This document shows, one piece after another, positions 17,746-27,097 of a stretch of 64,000 bases of DNA. Both the position numbers and the translations under genes were made by a program. How positions within the stretch are numbered: position 1 is the first letter of the stretch; every line of letters starts with the position of its first letter. The notes beneath the pieces are model-generated. The model did no database searches and was not told where the DNA came from. It was given only the letters and a program-made list of their open reading frames with translations. This DNA is from Rossellomorea orangium (GTDB taxonomy: Bacteria; Bacillota; Bacilli; Bacillales; Bacillaceae_B): NCBI RefSeq assembly GCF_019334305.1, contig NZ_JAHWGH010000025.1, positions 124,001 to 188,000 on the forward strand. Direction: 5' to 3'.

Positions 17746-18717
17746 ATGACAAGAAAAAAGAAATGCACCTTGGAAATAACTGAAATCATACAAATGTACG
17801 AAGAAGGGGAAAAGACGGTTGATATTGCACGGAGAGCCAATGTATCCACCCGTTATATCAATTCAGTGTTACAACAGAATAAGGTGGAGAGAACTCCACA
17901 CGGGAGCTGGAAACGAAAATACAGGGTTAATGAGGATTACTTTAAGACCTGGAGCAATAATATGGCCTATTTACTCGGTTTTTTTGCTGCAGACGGGTAT
18001 ATCAGCAGCCGCAATCATACTTTTTGTTTTTCTCAGAAGGATCCCGATATATTGGAGCAGATTCGGGAGGAACTTCAGTCAAATCATCCGTTAGTGATGA
18101 ATAATACGGGTGTATATACACTCATTATTGGGAGCAAGGTTATGAAATATGATCTAATGAACCTGCACGGAATGACCAGTGATAAATCAAATGCACTTCA
18201 GATGCCTGAAATTCCAGAAAAGTATTTGAGTCATTTTGTCAGAGGGTATTTTGATGGGGATGGAAATGTGACCTATGAAGGGTACACGGTAACCTTTGTG
18301 GGCAATTCCTTAGCTTTTTTGTTGTCGATGAAGTCTGTATTTGACCTGAGAGGTTTCAAAACAAAACTGAAGTTAGTCAGAAATCATTACAGATTATTCA
18401 TTGTGAGTAGATTATCATTGAAAATGTTTGCTGATTGGATCTACAGAGAAAAAGAAATGTATCTAGAACGGAAATATTTAGAATTTGAAAAGGAATCTTT
18501 AGAAGCTACAGAACTTATCGATAAGATCAGTACGGCGAAAACAATTTCAGAAAAAAAGAAGAACTTCTTAGAGTTGTATAGCCATTGTATTGATGAAAAT
18601 AAAGCATGTAAAGGAATTGGGATAGATCTAATCACATTGGATATATGGCTGAGGAATGATTTAGAATTCGAGGACCGATTCAATCAGGTTAAAAAGGTGG
18701 TAAGGGACTTCACTTAA
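17746..18717 (+). CDS. Free-standing LAGLIDADG-type endonuclease-like protein
   Basis: 323 residues from an ATG preceded by AAGGTGGTG; the in-frame TTG at 17728 is less likely. The N-terminal 45 residues look like a helix-turn-helix (VDIARRANVSTRYINSVL). Two LAGLIDADG motifs follow: LLGFFAADGYI (76-86) and FVRGYFDGDGNV (164-175), each with the acidic catalytic residue, so both active sites look intact. The C-terminal 100 residues are charged and helical. No intron or intein host gene surrounds it. Such proteins may be homing endonucleases or, like WhiA relatives, regulators. The LexA-box promoter is unusual for this family. Confidence 0.82.
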   Translation: MTRKKKCTLEITEIIQMYEEGEKTVDIARRANVSTRYINSVLQQNKVERTPHGSWKRKYRVNEDYFKTWSNNMAYLLGFFAADGYISSRNHTFCFSQKDPDILEQIREELQSNHPLVMNNTGVYTLIIGSKVMKYDLMNLHGMTSDKSNALQMPEIPEKYLSHFVRGYFDGDGNVTYEGYTVTFVGNSLAFLLSMKSVFDLRGFKTKLKLVRNHYRLFIVSRLSLKMFADWIYREKEMYLERKYLEFEKESLEATELIDKISTAKTISEKKKNFLELYSHCIDENKACKGIGIDLITLDIWLRNDLEFEDRFNQVKKVVRDFT

Positions 18718-18734
18718 TAAAAGTGAAGTTTTTT
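18707..18734 (+). terminator. Terminator of the LAGLIDADG gene
   Basis: ACTTCACTT pairs with AAGTGAAGT over a 5-nt loop containing the stop codon, then TTTTTT. Confidence 0.9.
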
Positions 18735-19212
18735 AATGTCATTCACTAAGGATGGGGAATAAACGTAATTTCTTTTTTTAAGTTACCATAATATATATTA
18801 TCGGAAGTTGAATGAAATTATCATTTTTAGTCTCATATCATAAGTATACTGTTTATAATGAGACGGAAGAAAAAATTCAACAAATTTACCAATCCGGTCT
18901 AATATTCAAATTTTCTACCGATTTATCACATCATTACGTTCGAATTTGTCCAGCATTAACCACACGTTAATATGTTTTTTATTTAAAAGCGATTTCTTAC
19001 GAATATTCTTTTCCGCATAGAATTATCTGACTAATTATTTGTGATTAATTCTGGATATGACCGTCAATGTTCATACCTGCTCGTGAATTATGCTTTATAA
19101 AAACAAATTAGTTTACATAATGTTTTTCGTCTGCTTAAATTCACCCATTTACTCAACGTTTCTAATGTAATGAACGATGACGATCTTACAGCATTATGCC
19201 CCCCATAGAAAA
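18735..19212. other. AT-rich intergenic stretch, nothing recognised
   Basis: About 480 bases between convergent genes with no frame of useful length, no strong promoter and no inverted repeat that I could find. Confidence 0.5.
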
Positions 19213-19246
19213 AAGCATAAAGAGGCAAATGGTCCTCTCTATGCTT
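19213..19246 (-). terminator. Terminator of the staygreen gene
   Basis: AAGCATAAAGAGG and CCTCTCTATGCTT form a stem with one mismatch; minus-strand T run follows. Confidence 0.85.
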
Positions 19247-19251
19247 GTGCA

Positions 19252-19710
19252 TTATTTAAGTAAATATTGTCTCGGTGTTCCGAAATAAAGCGTTTGCTGA
19301 TATTCCTGGAAAACAGATTCAAAGCAAATGATGATCGGTGCATCAAGTAGCCATGGATAGTACGTATAAAAGCCTTTATCTCCGTTCACCATTGCAGCCA
19401 GTGCCAGTGGCAGTTCCTTCTTGAAGATCATGAACCGTACGTTGGAAAGCTGCTGATCGAATTCCCCTCCGCTGACATAAACGGTCCCTGTAAGCGTATA
19501 TTGACCAAGGTTCCGTTTCCACTCTCCCAACACTTCGTCCCTCATGGCCATGTTGATCTTCTCCACATCATACTGGCAGCCGATGCTTAAGAATAGTTCG
19601 CCAGTTAAATCAGAATGCGTTAACGTGTATTTCCTGTTATCGATTGGATAAAAAACCGATGCAGGCGGGACATATTGAACGGTTAACTTTTCCGGCTTAA
19701 ATTCACTCAT
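19252..19710 (-). CDS. Staygreen family protein
   Basis: The 152-residue protein begins MSEFKPEKLTVQYVPP and contains YTLTHSDLTGELFLSIG, MRDEVLGEW and RFMIFKKELPLALAAM, the conserved elements of the staygreen domain. Plant members act in chlorophyll breakdown as Mg-dechelatases. Bacterial homologues occur in non-photosynthetic Firmicutes and their role is not settled. RBS AAAGGAGG precedes the ATG. It lies 63 nt after the secreted VCBS-like gene in the same orientation. Confidence 0.85.
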   Translation of the reverse strand: MSEFKPEKLTVQYVPPASVFYPIDNRKYTLTHSDLTGELFLSIGCQYDVEKINMAMRDEVLGEWKRNLGQYTLTGTVYVSGGEFDQQLSNVRFMIFKKELPLALAAMVNGDKGFYTYYPWLLDAPIIICFESVFQEYQQTLYFGTPRQYLLK

Positions 19711-19773
19711 GTGTAAGCCTCCTTTACAATAATGGGCTTACAACAGAGTATGACGATAGCCTAATAACGGTTC

Positions 19774-20538
19774 CTAGCTCTCCCTCCACTTAATTTTTAC
19801 TAAATTCCATTTACCATCATCATAATACCAGTAGGAAGTGGCCGTTCCAATGCCATCAGCATGATAAGCGCCGCTTATTTGCTGGTATCCTTTTAACCCT
19901 TTACCAGATTTTCCAAATATCTTGGCTGGTTCGAAAAAGGCATATGGGCCAACCATTAATTCCATTGGTTCATTTAATTTACCATCGGTGTATATTCCCA
20001 ATCTTTCGTAATCCTCTTTCCTATCGCTTAAATCAATCGTGTAGGATTGATTAGTATCGACGAACGTAATGGTGGCCATGTAGTTATCTTCAAACTGCGC
20101 TGTAATGGTCAGTGGTTCAGGTAATCCGATATCCACCAGCTTATTACCTGCCAACGTATGGAGTGCCATCGTGTAAAGGCCCCCGCTTCCACCCGTTGCT
20201 GATGAATACAGCATATCCTTTATTCCATCATGATTTAAGTCGACGAATTGGATTTTCGGTTCGTATCCGCCTTCATAATCAATTCGGATGTCACTTCCCT
20301 TGGACGTTGTAATATCTGCCCAAATTTGTTTAAGGAACAGGGCGTCAGGAGAATAGGGAATCGCCTTGAGTGTGATGATATCCTTCTTACCATCGCCGGT
20401 TACATCTTCTTTATAAACCTTTACCGTCATTTCATTCACCGGCTGTTTCTCTGGTGGTGGGGCTGAAAAGTTTCCGGCTATCGCGTGGAGGGACATAACA
20501 AAGAAAGCACCGAACGCAAATAGTAATTCTCTTCTCAT
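19774..20538 (-). CDS. Secreted protein with VCBS/FG-GAP-like calcium motifs
   Basis: 254 residues with an N-terminal signal peptide (about residues 1-22). Two Asp-rich motifs, DVTGDGKKDII (about 47) and DLNHDGIKDML (about 98), match the D-x-D-G-x-x-D pattern of VCBS/FG-GAP repeats and suggest calcium binding. No enzyme domain is seen. RBS GGAGAGAG precedes the ATG. Probably exported; function unknown. Confidence 0.7.
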   Translation of the reverse strand: MRRELLFAFGAFFVMSLHAIAGNFSAPPPEKQPVNEMTVKVYKEDVTGDGKKDIITLKAIPYSPDALFLKQIWADITTSKGSDIRIDYEGGYEPKIQFVDLNHDGIKDMLYSSATGGSGGLYTMALHTLAGNKLVDIGLPEPLTITAQFEDNYMATITFVDTNQSYTIDLSDRKEDYERLGIYTDGKLNEPMELMVGPYAFFEPAKIFGKSGKGLKGYQQISGAYHADGIGTATSYWYYDDGKWNLVKIKWRES

Positions 20539-20686
20539 GATTCTCTCTCCTTGGTTGAAAATTATTCGTTATTATTTTCACCAGAGAAGGAAATTCTATG
20601 TAATCATTATGAGTTTTCTTTTAAGTATTCCAGAATCAAATATAATTTCGCAAGCTCTTCCCCTCCCTACATTGAGAGTATAAAAA

Positions 20687-20709
20687 GACCAACCTGTTAA
20701 AGGTTGGTC
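20687..20709 (-). terminator. Terminator of alsT
   Basis: GACCAACCT/AGGTTGGTC stem with a T run on the minus strand, 9 nt past the alsT stop. Confidence 0.9.
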
Positions 20710-20717
20710 CTGACTTG

Positions 20718-22142
20718 CTATTGTTGTTCTTTAGTCTTAGGTTTAGCTTCCCAGCTTTCGATTCCTTTCAACCCATTAATAGAGTTGGAGTAGAAAACGG
20801 GATCCTTCCCCTGCCTCTTTTGTTCTCTGTAGTCCTTTAGGGCAGCTATAGCAATCTTCGCGAGTAACGTTATGGCAATCAGGTTGATGATCGCCATAAG
20901 ACCCATGAATAGATCGGCTAAGCTCCAAACGATGTCCAGTTTCACAACCGCCCCGAATACTACCATGCCTAGAACCGCAAGACGGTAGATGAATAGGGTG
21001 ACTGGACTGTATTTAATAAATTCGATATTGGTTTCTCCATAATAATAGTTTCCGATAATCGAACTGAAAGCGAACAAGAATATAGCGACAGCAACAAATG
21101 TGTCTGCCCATGAACCTACATGGAAACTTAAGGCCGCCTGTGTTAATTGAATGCCATCGATCCCGGTTGTATATTGATCGGATAAGATGATCATGAAGGC
21201 AGTTGCCGTACAGATAAGTAAAGTATCCGTGAATACACCCAGAGTTTGGATCAATCCTTGTTTAACAGGGTGTGTGACACCGGCAGATGCTGCAGCGTTC
21301 GGGGCACTACCCATACCGGCTTCATTTGAGAATAGACCGCGTTTGATTCCCATCATGATGGCTGCTCCGACTCCACCGCTTGCTACTTCACGAATACCGA
21401 ATGCATTTTCAAAGATGACAACAAACATATCTGGAAGCATGGTGATATTGGTGACCAGAATATAGAAAGCAAGAATCAGATAAAGGACGGCCATGATCGG
21501 CACGACAATTTGTGTGACACTGGCGATCCTCTTGACTCCACCGAAGATAACAAGTGCAGTTAACACGGCCAGAATGATGCCGACAGTCATCCGATCGAAT
21601 GAATACGCTTCTTCCATAGCAAGTGAAATCGTATTCGATTGGACGGAGTTAAATACAAGACCGAAGCAGAAAGTGATGATGACAGCGAATAGGATACCCA
21701 TCCAACGTGCATTCAATCCCTTTTCCATGTAATAAGCAGGACCACCGCGGTAGCCGTCTTTTCCGTCTTTCACTTTGTAAATCTGAGCAAGTGTACTTTC
21801 TACGAAGCTGGTTGCCCCACCCAGTAAGGCAATGAGCCACATCCAGAAAACAGCTCCAGGTCCTCCACCTGCGATGGCTGTCGCAACACCGGCAAGGTTA
21901 CCTGTACCGACACGAGAAGCCGTACTGATTGTGAAAGCCTGGAAAGAAGAGATTCCTCGCTTTCCTTCTGAAGAAATGGTCGTTTTGTCAGTTAACAGTC
22001 GCCCCATCTCACCTAAATAACGGAACTGTGCAAACCTAGTTCGTACCGAGAAGTATAATCCAAGTCCGATTAAAGCCACAATCAATATGTATGACCACAT
22101 ATAATCATTCAAGGTACCTACTATACTTGTTAATAAATCCAT
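20718..22142 (-). CDS. alsT: Alanine/glycine/glutamine:cation symporter (AGCS family)
   Basis: A 474-residue sodium-coupled amino acid symporter with about 10-11 membrane segments. The AGCS signature region TASRVGTGNLAGVATAIAGGGPGAVFW is split here as TASRVGTGNLAGVA followed by GGGPGAVFWMW, and KRGLFSNEAGMGSAPNAAA is also present. The neighbour order parE-parC-alsT matches B. subtilis, where AlsT transports glutamine and alanine analogues. A large inverted repeat with TTGTACAA cores lies about 140 nt upstream. Confidence 0.92.
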   Translation of the reverse strand: MDLLTSIVGTLNDYMWSYILIVALIGLGLYFSVRTRFAQFRYLGEMGRLLTDKTTISSEGKRGISSFQAFTISTASRVGTGNLAGVATAIAGGGPGAVFWMWLIALLGGATSFVESTLAQIYKVKDGKDGYRGGPAYYMEKGLNARWMGILFAVIITFCFGLVFNSVQSNTISLAMEEAYSFDRMTVGIILAVLTALVIFGGVKRIASVTQIVVPIMAVLYLILAFYILVTNITMLPDMFVVIFENAFGIREVASGGVGAAIMMGIKRGLFSNEAGMGSAPNAAASAGVTHPVKQGLIQTLGVFTDTLLICTATAFMIILSDQYTTGIDGIQLTQAALSFHVGSWADTFVAVAIFLFAFSSIIGNYYYGETNIEFIKYSPVTLFIYRLAVLGMVVFGAVVKLDIVWSLADLFMGLMAIINLIAITLLAKIAIAALKDYREQKRQGKDPVFYSNSINGLKGIESWEAKPKTKEQQ

Positions 22143-22281
22143 AAATGTTCCCCCCAGTTGTTTTTGTTTATGACAAATAATGTATGAACCTATGTATGTT
22201 TACCCATTCAGACACTGTTTTAATCTATCAAAAATAAGATGTTCCTTCAACTGATAAATTCATATTGTTGAAAGAATATTT

Positions 22282-22318
22282 ATTGTTGTACAATTCTATG
22301 TGGGCATTGTACAACAAT
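22282..22318. promoter_or_regulatory. Operator-like inverted repeat upstream of alsT
   Basis: ATTGTTGTACAAT at 22282-22294 and its exact complement at 22306-22318 flank an 11-nt spacer. Each arm contains the self-complementary octamer TTGTACAA. It lies upstream of alsT and downstream of the parC terminator. No T run follows, so an operator is more likely than a terminator. Confidence 0.6.
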
Positions 22319-22369
22319 TATGAATGAATATGCACGAGTTATTCAAAAATGTGTTCTCAATCAGATAAA

Positions 22370-22397
22370 AAACGACCAGAATTTCTTCTGGTCGTTT
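22370..22397 (-). terminator. Terminator of parE-parC
   Basis: AAACGACCAGAA/TTCTGGTCGTTT stem with loop of 4 and a minus-strand TTTTTT tail. Confidence 0.92.
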
Positions 22398-22406
22398 AGA
22401 TGGATG

Positions 22407-24845
22407 CTATTCTTTTGTTTCAGGCAGCAATGATTCTGTCCACGTTTCACAAACAGATCCGCTGTCTCCCTCGTCAATCACAAATGATCCATTCGAATAG
22501 CGGTCATTTGGTCTGAGATCTGTGATCTGTACCTCTTCATACTTGCCTTTTTTCGTAATCAGTCCTACTTTGTCCGTATCTTTCACAACTTCTATACTCA
22601 CGACTCGATGTGGATTCGATTTCAATTCTCTAAGCATAATGACTCCGCGTTTGGCACGGGATGTCTTTTCGAATTCGCCTAATTTCATTTTCTTCACGGC
22701 CCCACGCTGGGTTGCTAAGAAAATATAATCCTTGGTTGGATCTTTCACGATTTTACCCGATACAACAAAATCGTCTTCCTTAAGGTTAATCCCTTTCACT
22801 CCCGCTGCTCTTGGTCCTACTATATTCACATCTTCTTCTGAGAACCATAGTCCATAGCTTAAATGTGTTGCGATGAATACATCATGTGACCCGTCCGTCA
22901 AGTGTACCTCCACGAGCTCATCGTCACCTTTTAGGTTAATCCCTACAAGTGGACGTGAATAACGCTGCGCTTTATATTGAGGCAGTTCAGATCTCTTGAT
23001 CATACCGTTTTTCGTCACAAACAGTAAAAAGTGTGCCGGATCAAATTCTTTAATCGGAATCGCTTTGAGAACCTGTTCATCCCGATCGATCGGCACGATG
23101 TTTCCTACATGCTGTCCAAGGTCTTTCCAGCGGATATCCGGAAGCTCATGGACTGGGCAATAGATGTAATTCCCTTTGTTTGTAAACACCAGGAGGACAT
23201 CGGTTGTATTCATTTCAAATTGTCCCAGGAGCCTGTCTGTTTCTTTCATGGCAAGATCCTGGCCGTTTGATGCAGAATAGGAACGAAGGCTTGTTCGTTT
23301 CATGTAACCATCACGTGTCACTGTTACCATGACATCTTCGCTCGCTATCAGAACTTCAAGGTTGATCTTGATTTCTTCGATTTCATCTTCGATTTGAGTC
23401 CTTCTGGCGTCAGCGAATTGCTTCTTAATGCCCTTAAGTTCTTTTTTAATGACACTATAAAGCTTGTTTTCACTTTCAAGGATAGCCGTTAATTCTGCAA
23501 TCGTTTTCGCCAATTCCTCCGCTTCCGCTTGAAGTGCTGTGATATCTGTATTCGTTAAGCGGTATAGCTGCAAACTGACAATCGCTTCTGATTGGGCTTC
23601 AGTGAATTGGAATTTTTGAATTAAGTTATCCTTTGCATCCCGCTTGTCTTTCGATGCACGGATTGTTGCAATGACCTGGTCTAAAATAGACAGGGCTTTC
23701 ATCAGACCTTCGACAATGTGCTGGCGGTCCTTCGCTTTATTTAAATCGTGCTTCGTACGGTTGGTCACCACTTCTTTTTGGTGCTGAATGTACGCGTCCA
23801 ATAGTTCACGGAGTCCCATAAGTTTAGGACGACGGTTATGTATGGCAACCATATTAAAGTTATAAGTGATTTGAAGATCACTGTTCTTATAGAGATAGTT
23901 CAGAACACCGGTTGCATCTGCATCTTTCTTTAACTCTACCACGATGCGCATTCCATCGCGATCGGTTTCATCCCGTACTTCTGCAATCCCTTCCACTTTA
24001 CGATCTACGCGGAATTCATCCATTTTCTTAACGAGATTCGCTTTATTTATTTCATAAGGAATTTCCGTTATGACAATCTGCTGTTTACTTCCACGGATAT
24101 TCTCAATATCCGCTTTCCCTCGTACTACGACTTTTCCTTTTCCGGTTTCATAGGCTTTCTTTATGCCATCTACCCCTTGAATGATACCGCCTGTAGGGAA
24201 GTCAGGTCCCTTTAAGACGGTCATAAGGTCATCTACAGTACTATCCGGCTTTTCCATCCGCATGATGGCGGCATCAATGACTTCACCCAGGTGATGAGGC
24301 GGGATGTCGGTTGCATATCCTGCCGAAATACCAGTAGAGCCGTTGACTAAAAGGTTCGGGAAACGTGACGGTAAAACGGTAGGTTCACTTGATGTATCAT
24401 CAAAGTTTGGAACAAAGTCCACTGTTTTTTTATCGATATCACGCAAGAGCTCCATGGAAATCGCAGAAAGGCGTGCTTCTGTATAACGCATCGCTGCTGG
24501 TGGATCACCGTCAATGCTACCGTTGTTTCCATGCATTTCAACCAGGTAGTTGCGGACCTTCCACGTTTGGCTCATACGGACCATGGCATCATAGACAGAT
24601 GTGTCACCATGTGGATGATAGTTACCAATTACGTTACCAACGGTTTTCGCTGATTTCCGGAATCCTTTTTCCTGTGTGTTCCCATCTACATACATTGCGT
24701 AAAGAATACGTCTTTGTACCGGTTTCAATCCGTCCCGTGCATCAGGTAATGCACGTTCCTGGATAATATATTTACTATAACGTCCAAATCGGTCGCCAAG
24801 CACCTCTTCCAGAGGTAAATCTTGATATCTTTCCACTGTTGTCAT
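22407..24845 (-). CDS. parC: DNA topoisomerase IV subunit A
   Basis: The 812-residue subunit breaks and rejoins DNA to decatenate replicated chromosomes. Visible features are the N-terminal ALPDARDGLKPVQRR, the quinolone-determining region HPHGDTSVYDAMVR with S83 and D86 (susceptible-type residues), catalytic Y121 in AAMRYTEARLS, a long coiled-coil (about 430-490), and C-terminal beta-pinwheel repeats. It starts 3 nt after the parE stop, so the genes form an operon as in B. subtilis. Distinguished from GyrA by operon partner and shorter C-terminal tail. Confidence 0.96.
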   Translation of the reverse strand: MTTVERYQDLPLEEVLGDRFGRYSKYIIQERALPDARDGLKPVQRRILYAMYVDGNTQEKGFRKSAKTVGNVIGNYHPHGDTSVYDAMVRMSQTWKVRNYLVEMHGNNGSIDGDPPAAMRYTEARLSAISMELLRDIDKKTVDFVPNFDDTSSEPTVLPSRFPNLLVNGSTGISAGYATDIPPHHLGEVIDAAIMRMEKPDSTVDDLMTVLKGPDFPTGGIIQGVDGIKKAYETGKGKVVVRGKADIENIRGSKQQIVITEIPYEINKANLVKKMDEFRVDRKVEGIAEVRDETDRDGMRIVVELKKDADATGVLNYLYKNSDLQITYNFNMVAIHNRRPKLMGLRELLDAYIQHQKEVVTNRTKHDLNKAKDRQHIVEGLMKALSILDQVIATIRASKDKRDAKDNLIQKFQFTEAQSEAIVSLQLYRLTNTDITALQAEAEELAKTIAELTAILESENKLYSVIKKELKGIKKQFADARRTQIEDEIEEIKINLEVLIASEDVMVTVTRDGYMKRTSLRSYSASNGQDLAMKETDRLLGQFEMNTTDVLLVFTNKGNYIYCPVHELPDIRWKDLGQHVGNIVPIDRDEQVLKAIPIKEFDPAHFLLFVTKNGMIKRSELPQYKAQRYSRPLVGINLKGDDELVEVHLTDGSHDVFIATHLSYGLWFSEEDVNIVGPRAAGVKGINLKEDDFVVSGKIVKDPTKDYIFLATQRGAVKKMKLGEFEKTSRAKRGVIMLRELKSNPHRVVSIEVVKDTDKVGLITKKGKYEEVQITDLRPNDRYSNGSFVIDEGDSGSVCETWTESLLPETKE

Positions 24846-24848
24846 GTA

Positions 24849-26819
24849 TTACCCCTCCTCTGCGACCGTAATGTTTTCGTTTTCCAATATGCTTCCGTCT
24901 TCTTCTAAACCAAAGGCAACATTGCTTTCAATCCATTTACGGCGTGGTTCTACTTTATCTCCCATAAGCGTAGTCACACGGCGTTCAGCACGTGCAGCGT
25001 CGTCTATACGTACGCGTATCAATGCACGAGTTTCTGGGTCCATCGTCGTTTCCCAGAGCTGATCGGCGTTCATTTCCCCAAGCCCTTTATAGCGCTGAAT
25101 CATATAACCCTTCCCGACTTTGGAAATGGCCCCTTGAAGCTCATCATCCGTCCAAGCATATTCAAGCTTCTGTTTCTTTCCTGTTCCCTTGCTCACCTTG
25201 TATAAGGGAGGAAGGGCAATATACACTTTCCCGGCTTCTAATAACGGCTTCATGTAGCGGTAGAAGAAGGTCAACAGTAGGACCTGTATATGAGCACCGT
25301 CCGTATCGGCATCGGTCATAATGACGATTTTGTCATAATTGATGTCGTCCACATTGAATTCAGGTCCGACTCCGCCCCCGATCGCATGAATGATCGTATT
25401 GATTTCTTCATTTTTGAAAATATCCTGTAACTTTGCCTTTTCTGTGTTGATGACTTTTCCTCTTAAAGGGAGGATGGCCTGGAATTTACGGTCACGCCCT
25501 TGTTTGGCAGAGCCACCAGCTGAGTCACCCTCCACTAGGTAAAGTTCATTCCGCTGTGGATTTCTCGATTGCGCAGGAGTTAATTTCCCGGAAAGAACTG
25601 TTTCTGAACGCTTTCTCTTCTTCCCGTTCCGCGCATCTTCCCTGGCTTTACGAGCTGCTTCCCGGGCCTGAGCGGCTTTTATGGACTTCTTAATGAGGAG
25701 GGAGCTTGTCTCAGGATTCTCTTCCAAGAAATAGAGGAGATGTTCCGATACGACAGCATCCACTGCGGATCTTGCTTCACTTGTTCCAAGCTTTCCTTTC
25801 GTTTGACCCTCAAATTGAAGAAGGTGTTCCGGTATGCGGACGGATACGATACTTGCGAGACCTTCACGAATATCAGTACCCTCTAAGTTTTTATCACGAT
25901 CTTTCAGGATACCTGCTTTCCGTGCATACTCGTTGAAGACCCGGGTCATTGCCGTCTTAGCACCGGCTTCATGGGTTCCGCCGTCTTTCGTACGTACATT
26001 GTTTACGAACGAAAGGATGTTTTCCGAAAATCCATCATTAAATTGAAATGCAAATTCCACTTCAATCGTATGATGCTCCCCTTCAAAGAAAGCTACGTTA
26101 TGAAGGACGTCTTTTTCTTCATTTAAGTATTGAACGAATGCCTGAATTCCGCTTTCAAAGTGGAACACTTCTTTTTGATCATGTCGTTCATCGATGATTT
26201 CAATCTTTAACCCTTTAAGCAGGAAGGCGGATTCTCTTAGACGCTCACAAAGCGTTTCGTAATTATAAGTGATCGTACTGAAAATCTCAGGATCGGGTTT
26301 GAAATGAATACATGTGCCGGATTTTTTTGTTTTACCGATTTTCTCGAGAGTAGTTTCAGGTTTTCCGCCATTCAAGAAGCGCTGTTCATATTTCATCCCG
26401 TCACGCTCTATTGTGACAACAAGCCATTCAGACAAAGCGTTAACAACTGAGGCACCAACGCCATGCAGTCCACCACTTGTCTTATAACCACCCTGACCAA
26501 ATTTTCCTCCGGCATGAAGAACAGTCAAGATTACTTCAGGAGTCGGCTTTCCAAGCTTGTGCATCCCTGTTGGCATACCCCGACCTTTATCTTGCACAGA
26601 GATGCTATTATCCTTATGTATCGTAACAATAATCTCGTTCCCGAAGCCTGCCAGCGCTTCATCAACCGAGTTATCGACAATTTCGTATACTAAATGATGC
26701 AATCCTCTTGAATCTGTAGAGCCTATATACATACCAGGTCTCTTACGGACGGCTTCTAAGCCTTCTAATACTTGTATGGCATCATCATTGTAATCCATGG
26801 TCTTATTCTGGTTGGCCAC
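24849..26819 (-). CDS. parE: DNA topoisomerase IV subunit B
   Basis: ATPase subunit of topoisomerase IV, about 656 residues. It has the GHKL ATPase elements (EIVDNSVDEA, DKGRGMP, GGLHGVGASVVNALS), the transducer domain, and the Toprim motifs EGDSAGGSAKQGRDR and DADTDGAHI. An ATG at 26825 abuts the RBS AAAGGGGA, whereas a GTG at 26819 has proper 7-nt spacing and gives an N-terminus like other ParE proteins. A LexA box lies about 90 nt upstream; parEC belongs to the SOS regulon in B. subtilis. Confidence 0.96.
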   Translation of the reverse strand: MANQNKTMDYNDDAIQVLEGLEAVRKRPGMYIGSTDSRGLHHLVYEIVDNSVDEALAGFGNEIIVTIHKDNSISVQDKGRGMPTGMHKLGKPTPEVILTVLHAGGKFGQGGYKTSGGLHGVGASVVNALSEWLVVTIERDGMKYEQRFLNGGKPETTLEKIGKTKKSGTCIHFKPDPEIFSTITYNYETLCERLRESAFLLKGLKIEIIDERHDQKEVFHFESGIQAFVQYLNEEKDVLHNVAFFEGEHHTIEVEFAFQFNDGFSENILSFVNNVRTKDGGTHEAGAKTAMTRVFNEYARKAGILKDRDKNLEGTDIREGLASIVSVRIPEHLLQFEGQTKGKLGTSEARSAVDAVVSEHLLYFLEENPETSSLLIKKSIKAAQAREAARKAREDARNGKKRKRSETVLSGKLTPAQSRNPQRNELYLVEGDSAGGSAKQGRDRKFQAILPLRGKVINTEKAKLQDIFKNEEINTIIHAIGGGVGPEFNVDDINYDKIVIMTDADTDGAHIQVLLLTFFYRYMKPLLEAGKVYIALPPLYKVSKGTGKKQKLEYAWTDDELQGAISKVGKGYMIQRYKGLGEMNADQLWETTMDPETRALIRVRIDDAARAERRVTTLMGDKVEPRRKWIESNVAFGLEEDGSILENENITVAEEG

Positions 26820-26907
26820 GAACATTCCCCTTTCAAAACTTCTCTAACCATAATATGTGGGTTCTTGTAAGCTATTATTGGTTATGTATTAATTAACTAT
26901 AACACAA

Positions 26908-26921
26908 GAACGTTTGTTCGT
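26908..26921 (-). promoter_or_regulatory. LexA (SOS) box of parE-parC
   Basis: On the minus strand CGAACAAACGTTCT matches the Bacillus LexA operator CGAAC-N4-GTTC. It sits about 90 nt before the parE start. Confidence 0.78.
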
Positions 26922-27062
26922 TTACCTGTATTGGTCATTTTGAGGTAAACTACTATGCTATATTGTAGCGTTTTATTTGATTTTCGCAAATGGTATTTCC
27001 GTGATCTGGTTTAAATATCCCTTGTTACTCATCCTGATTTAAGTATGGACAGTCCGTAAAAA

Positions 27063-27086
27063 AACAAGCGGTGAGAGCCGCTTGTT
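27063..27086 (-). terminator. Terminator of yneT
   Basis: AACAAGCGG/CCGCTTGTT stem followed on the minus strand by TTTTTT. Confidence 0.92.
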
Positions 27087-27097
27087 ACGAGTGAGAA

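Noticed and set aside
17746..18717. LAGLIDADG gene as part of an intron or intein
   Set aside because: No interrupted host gene or group I intron structure was seen on either side; it has its own promoter, RBS and terminator.
24304..24766. Plus-strand frames inside parC
   Set aside because: They are antisense shadows of a long, strongly conserved gene.
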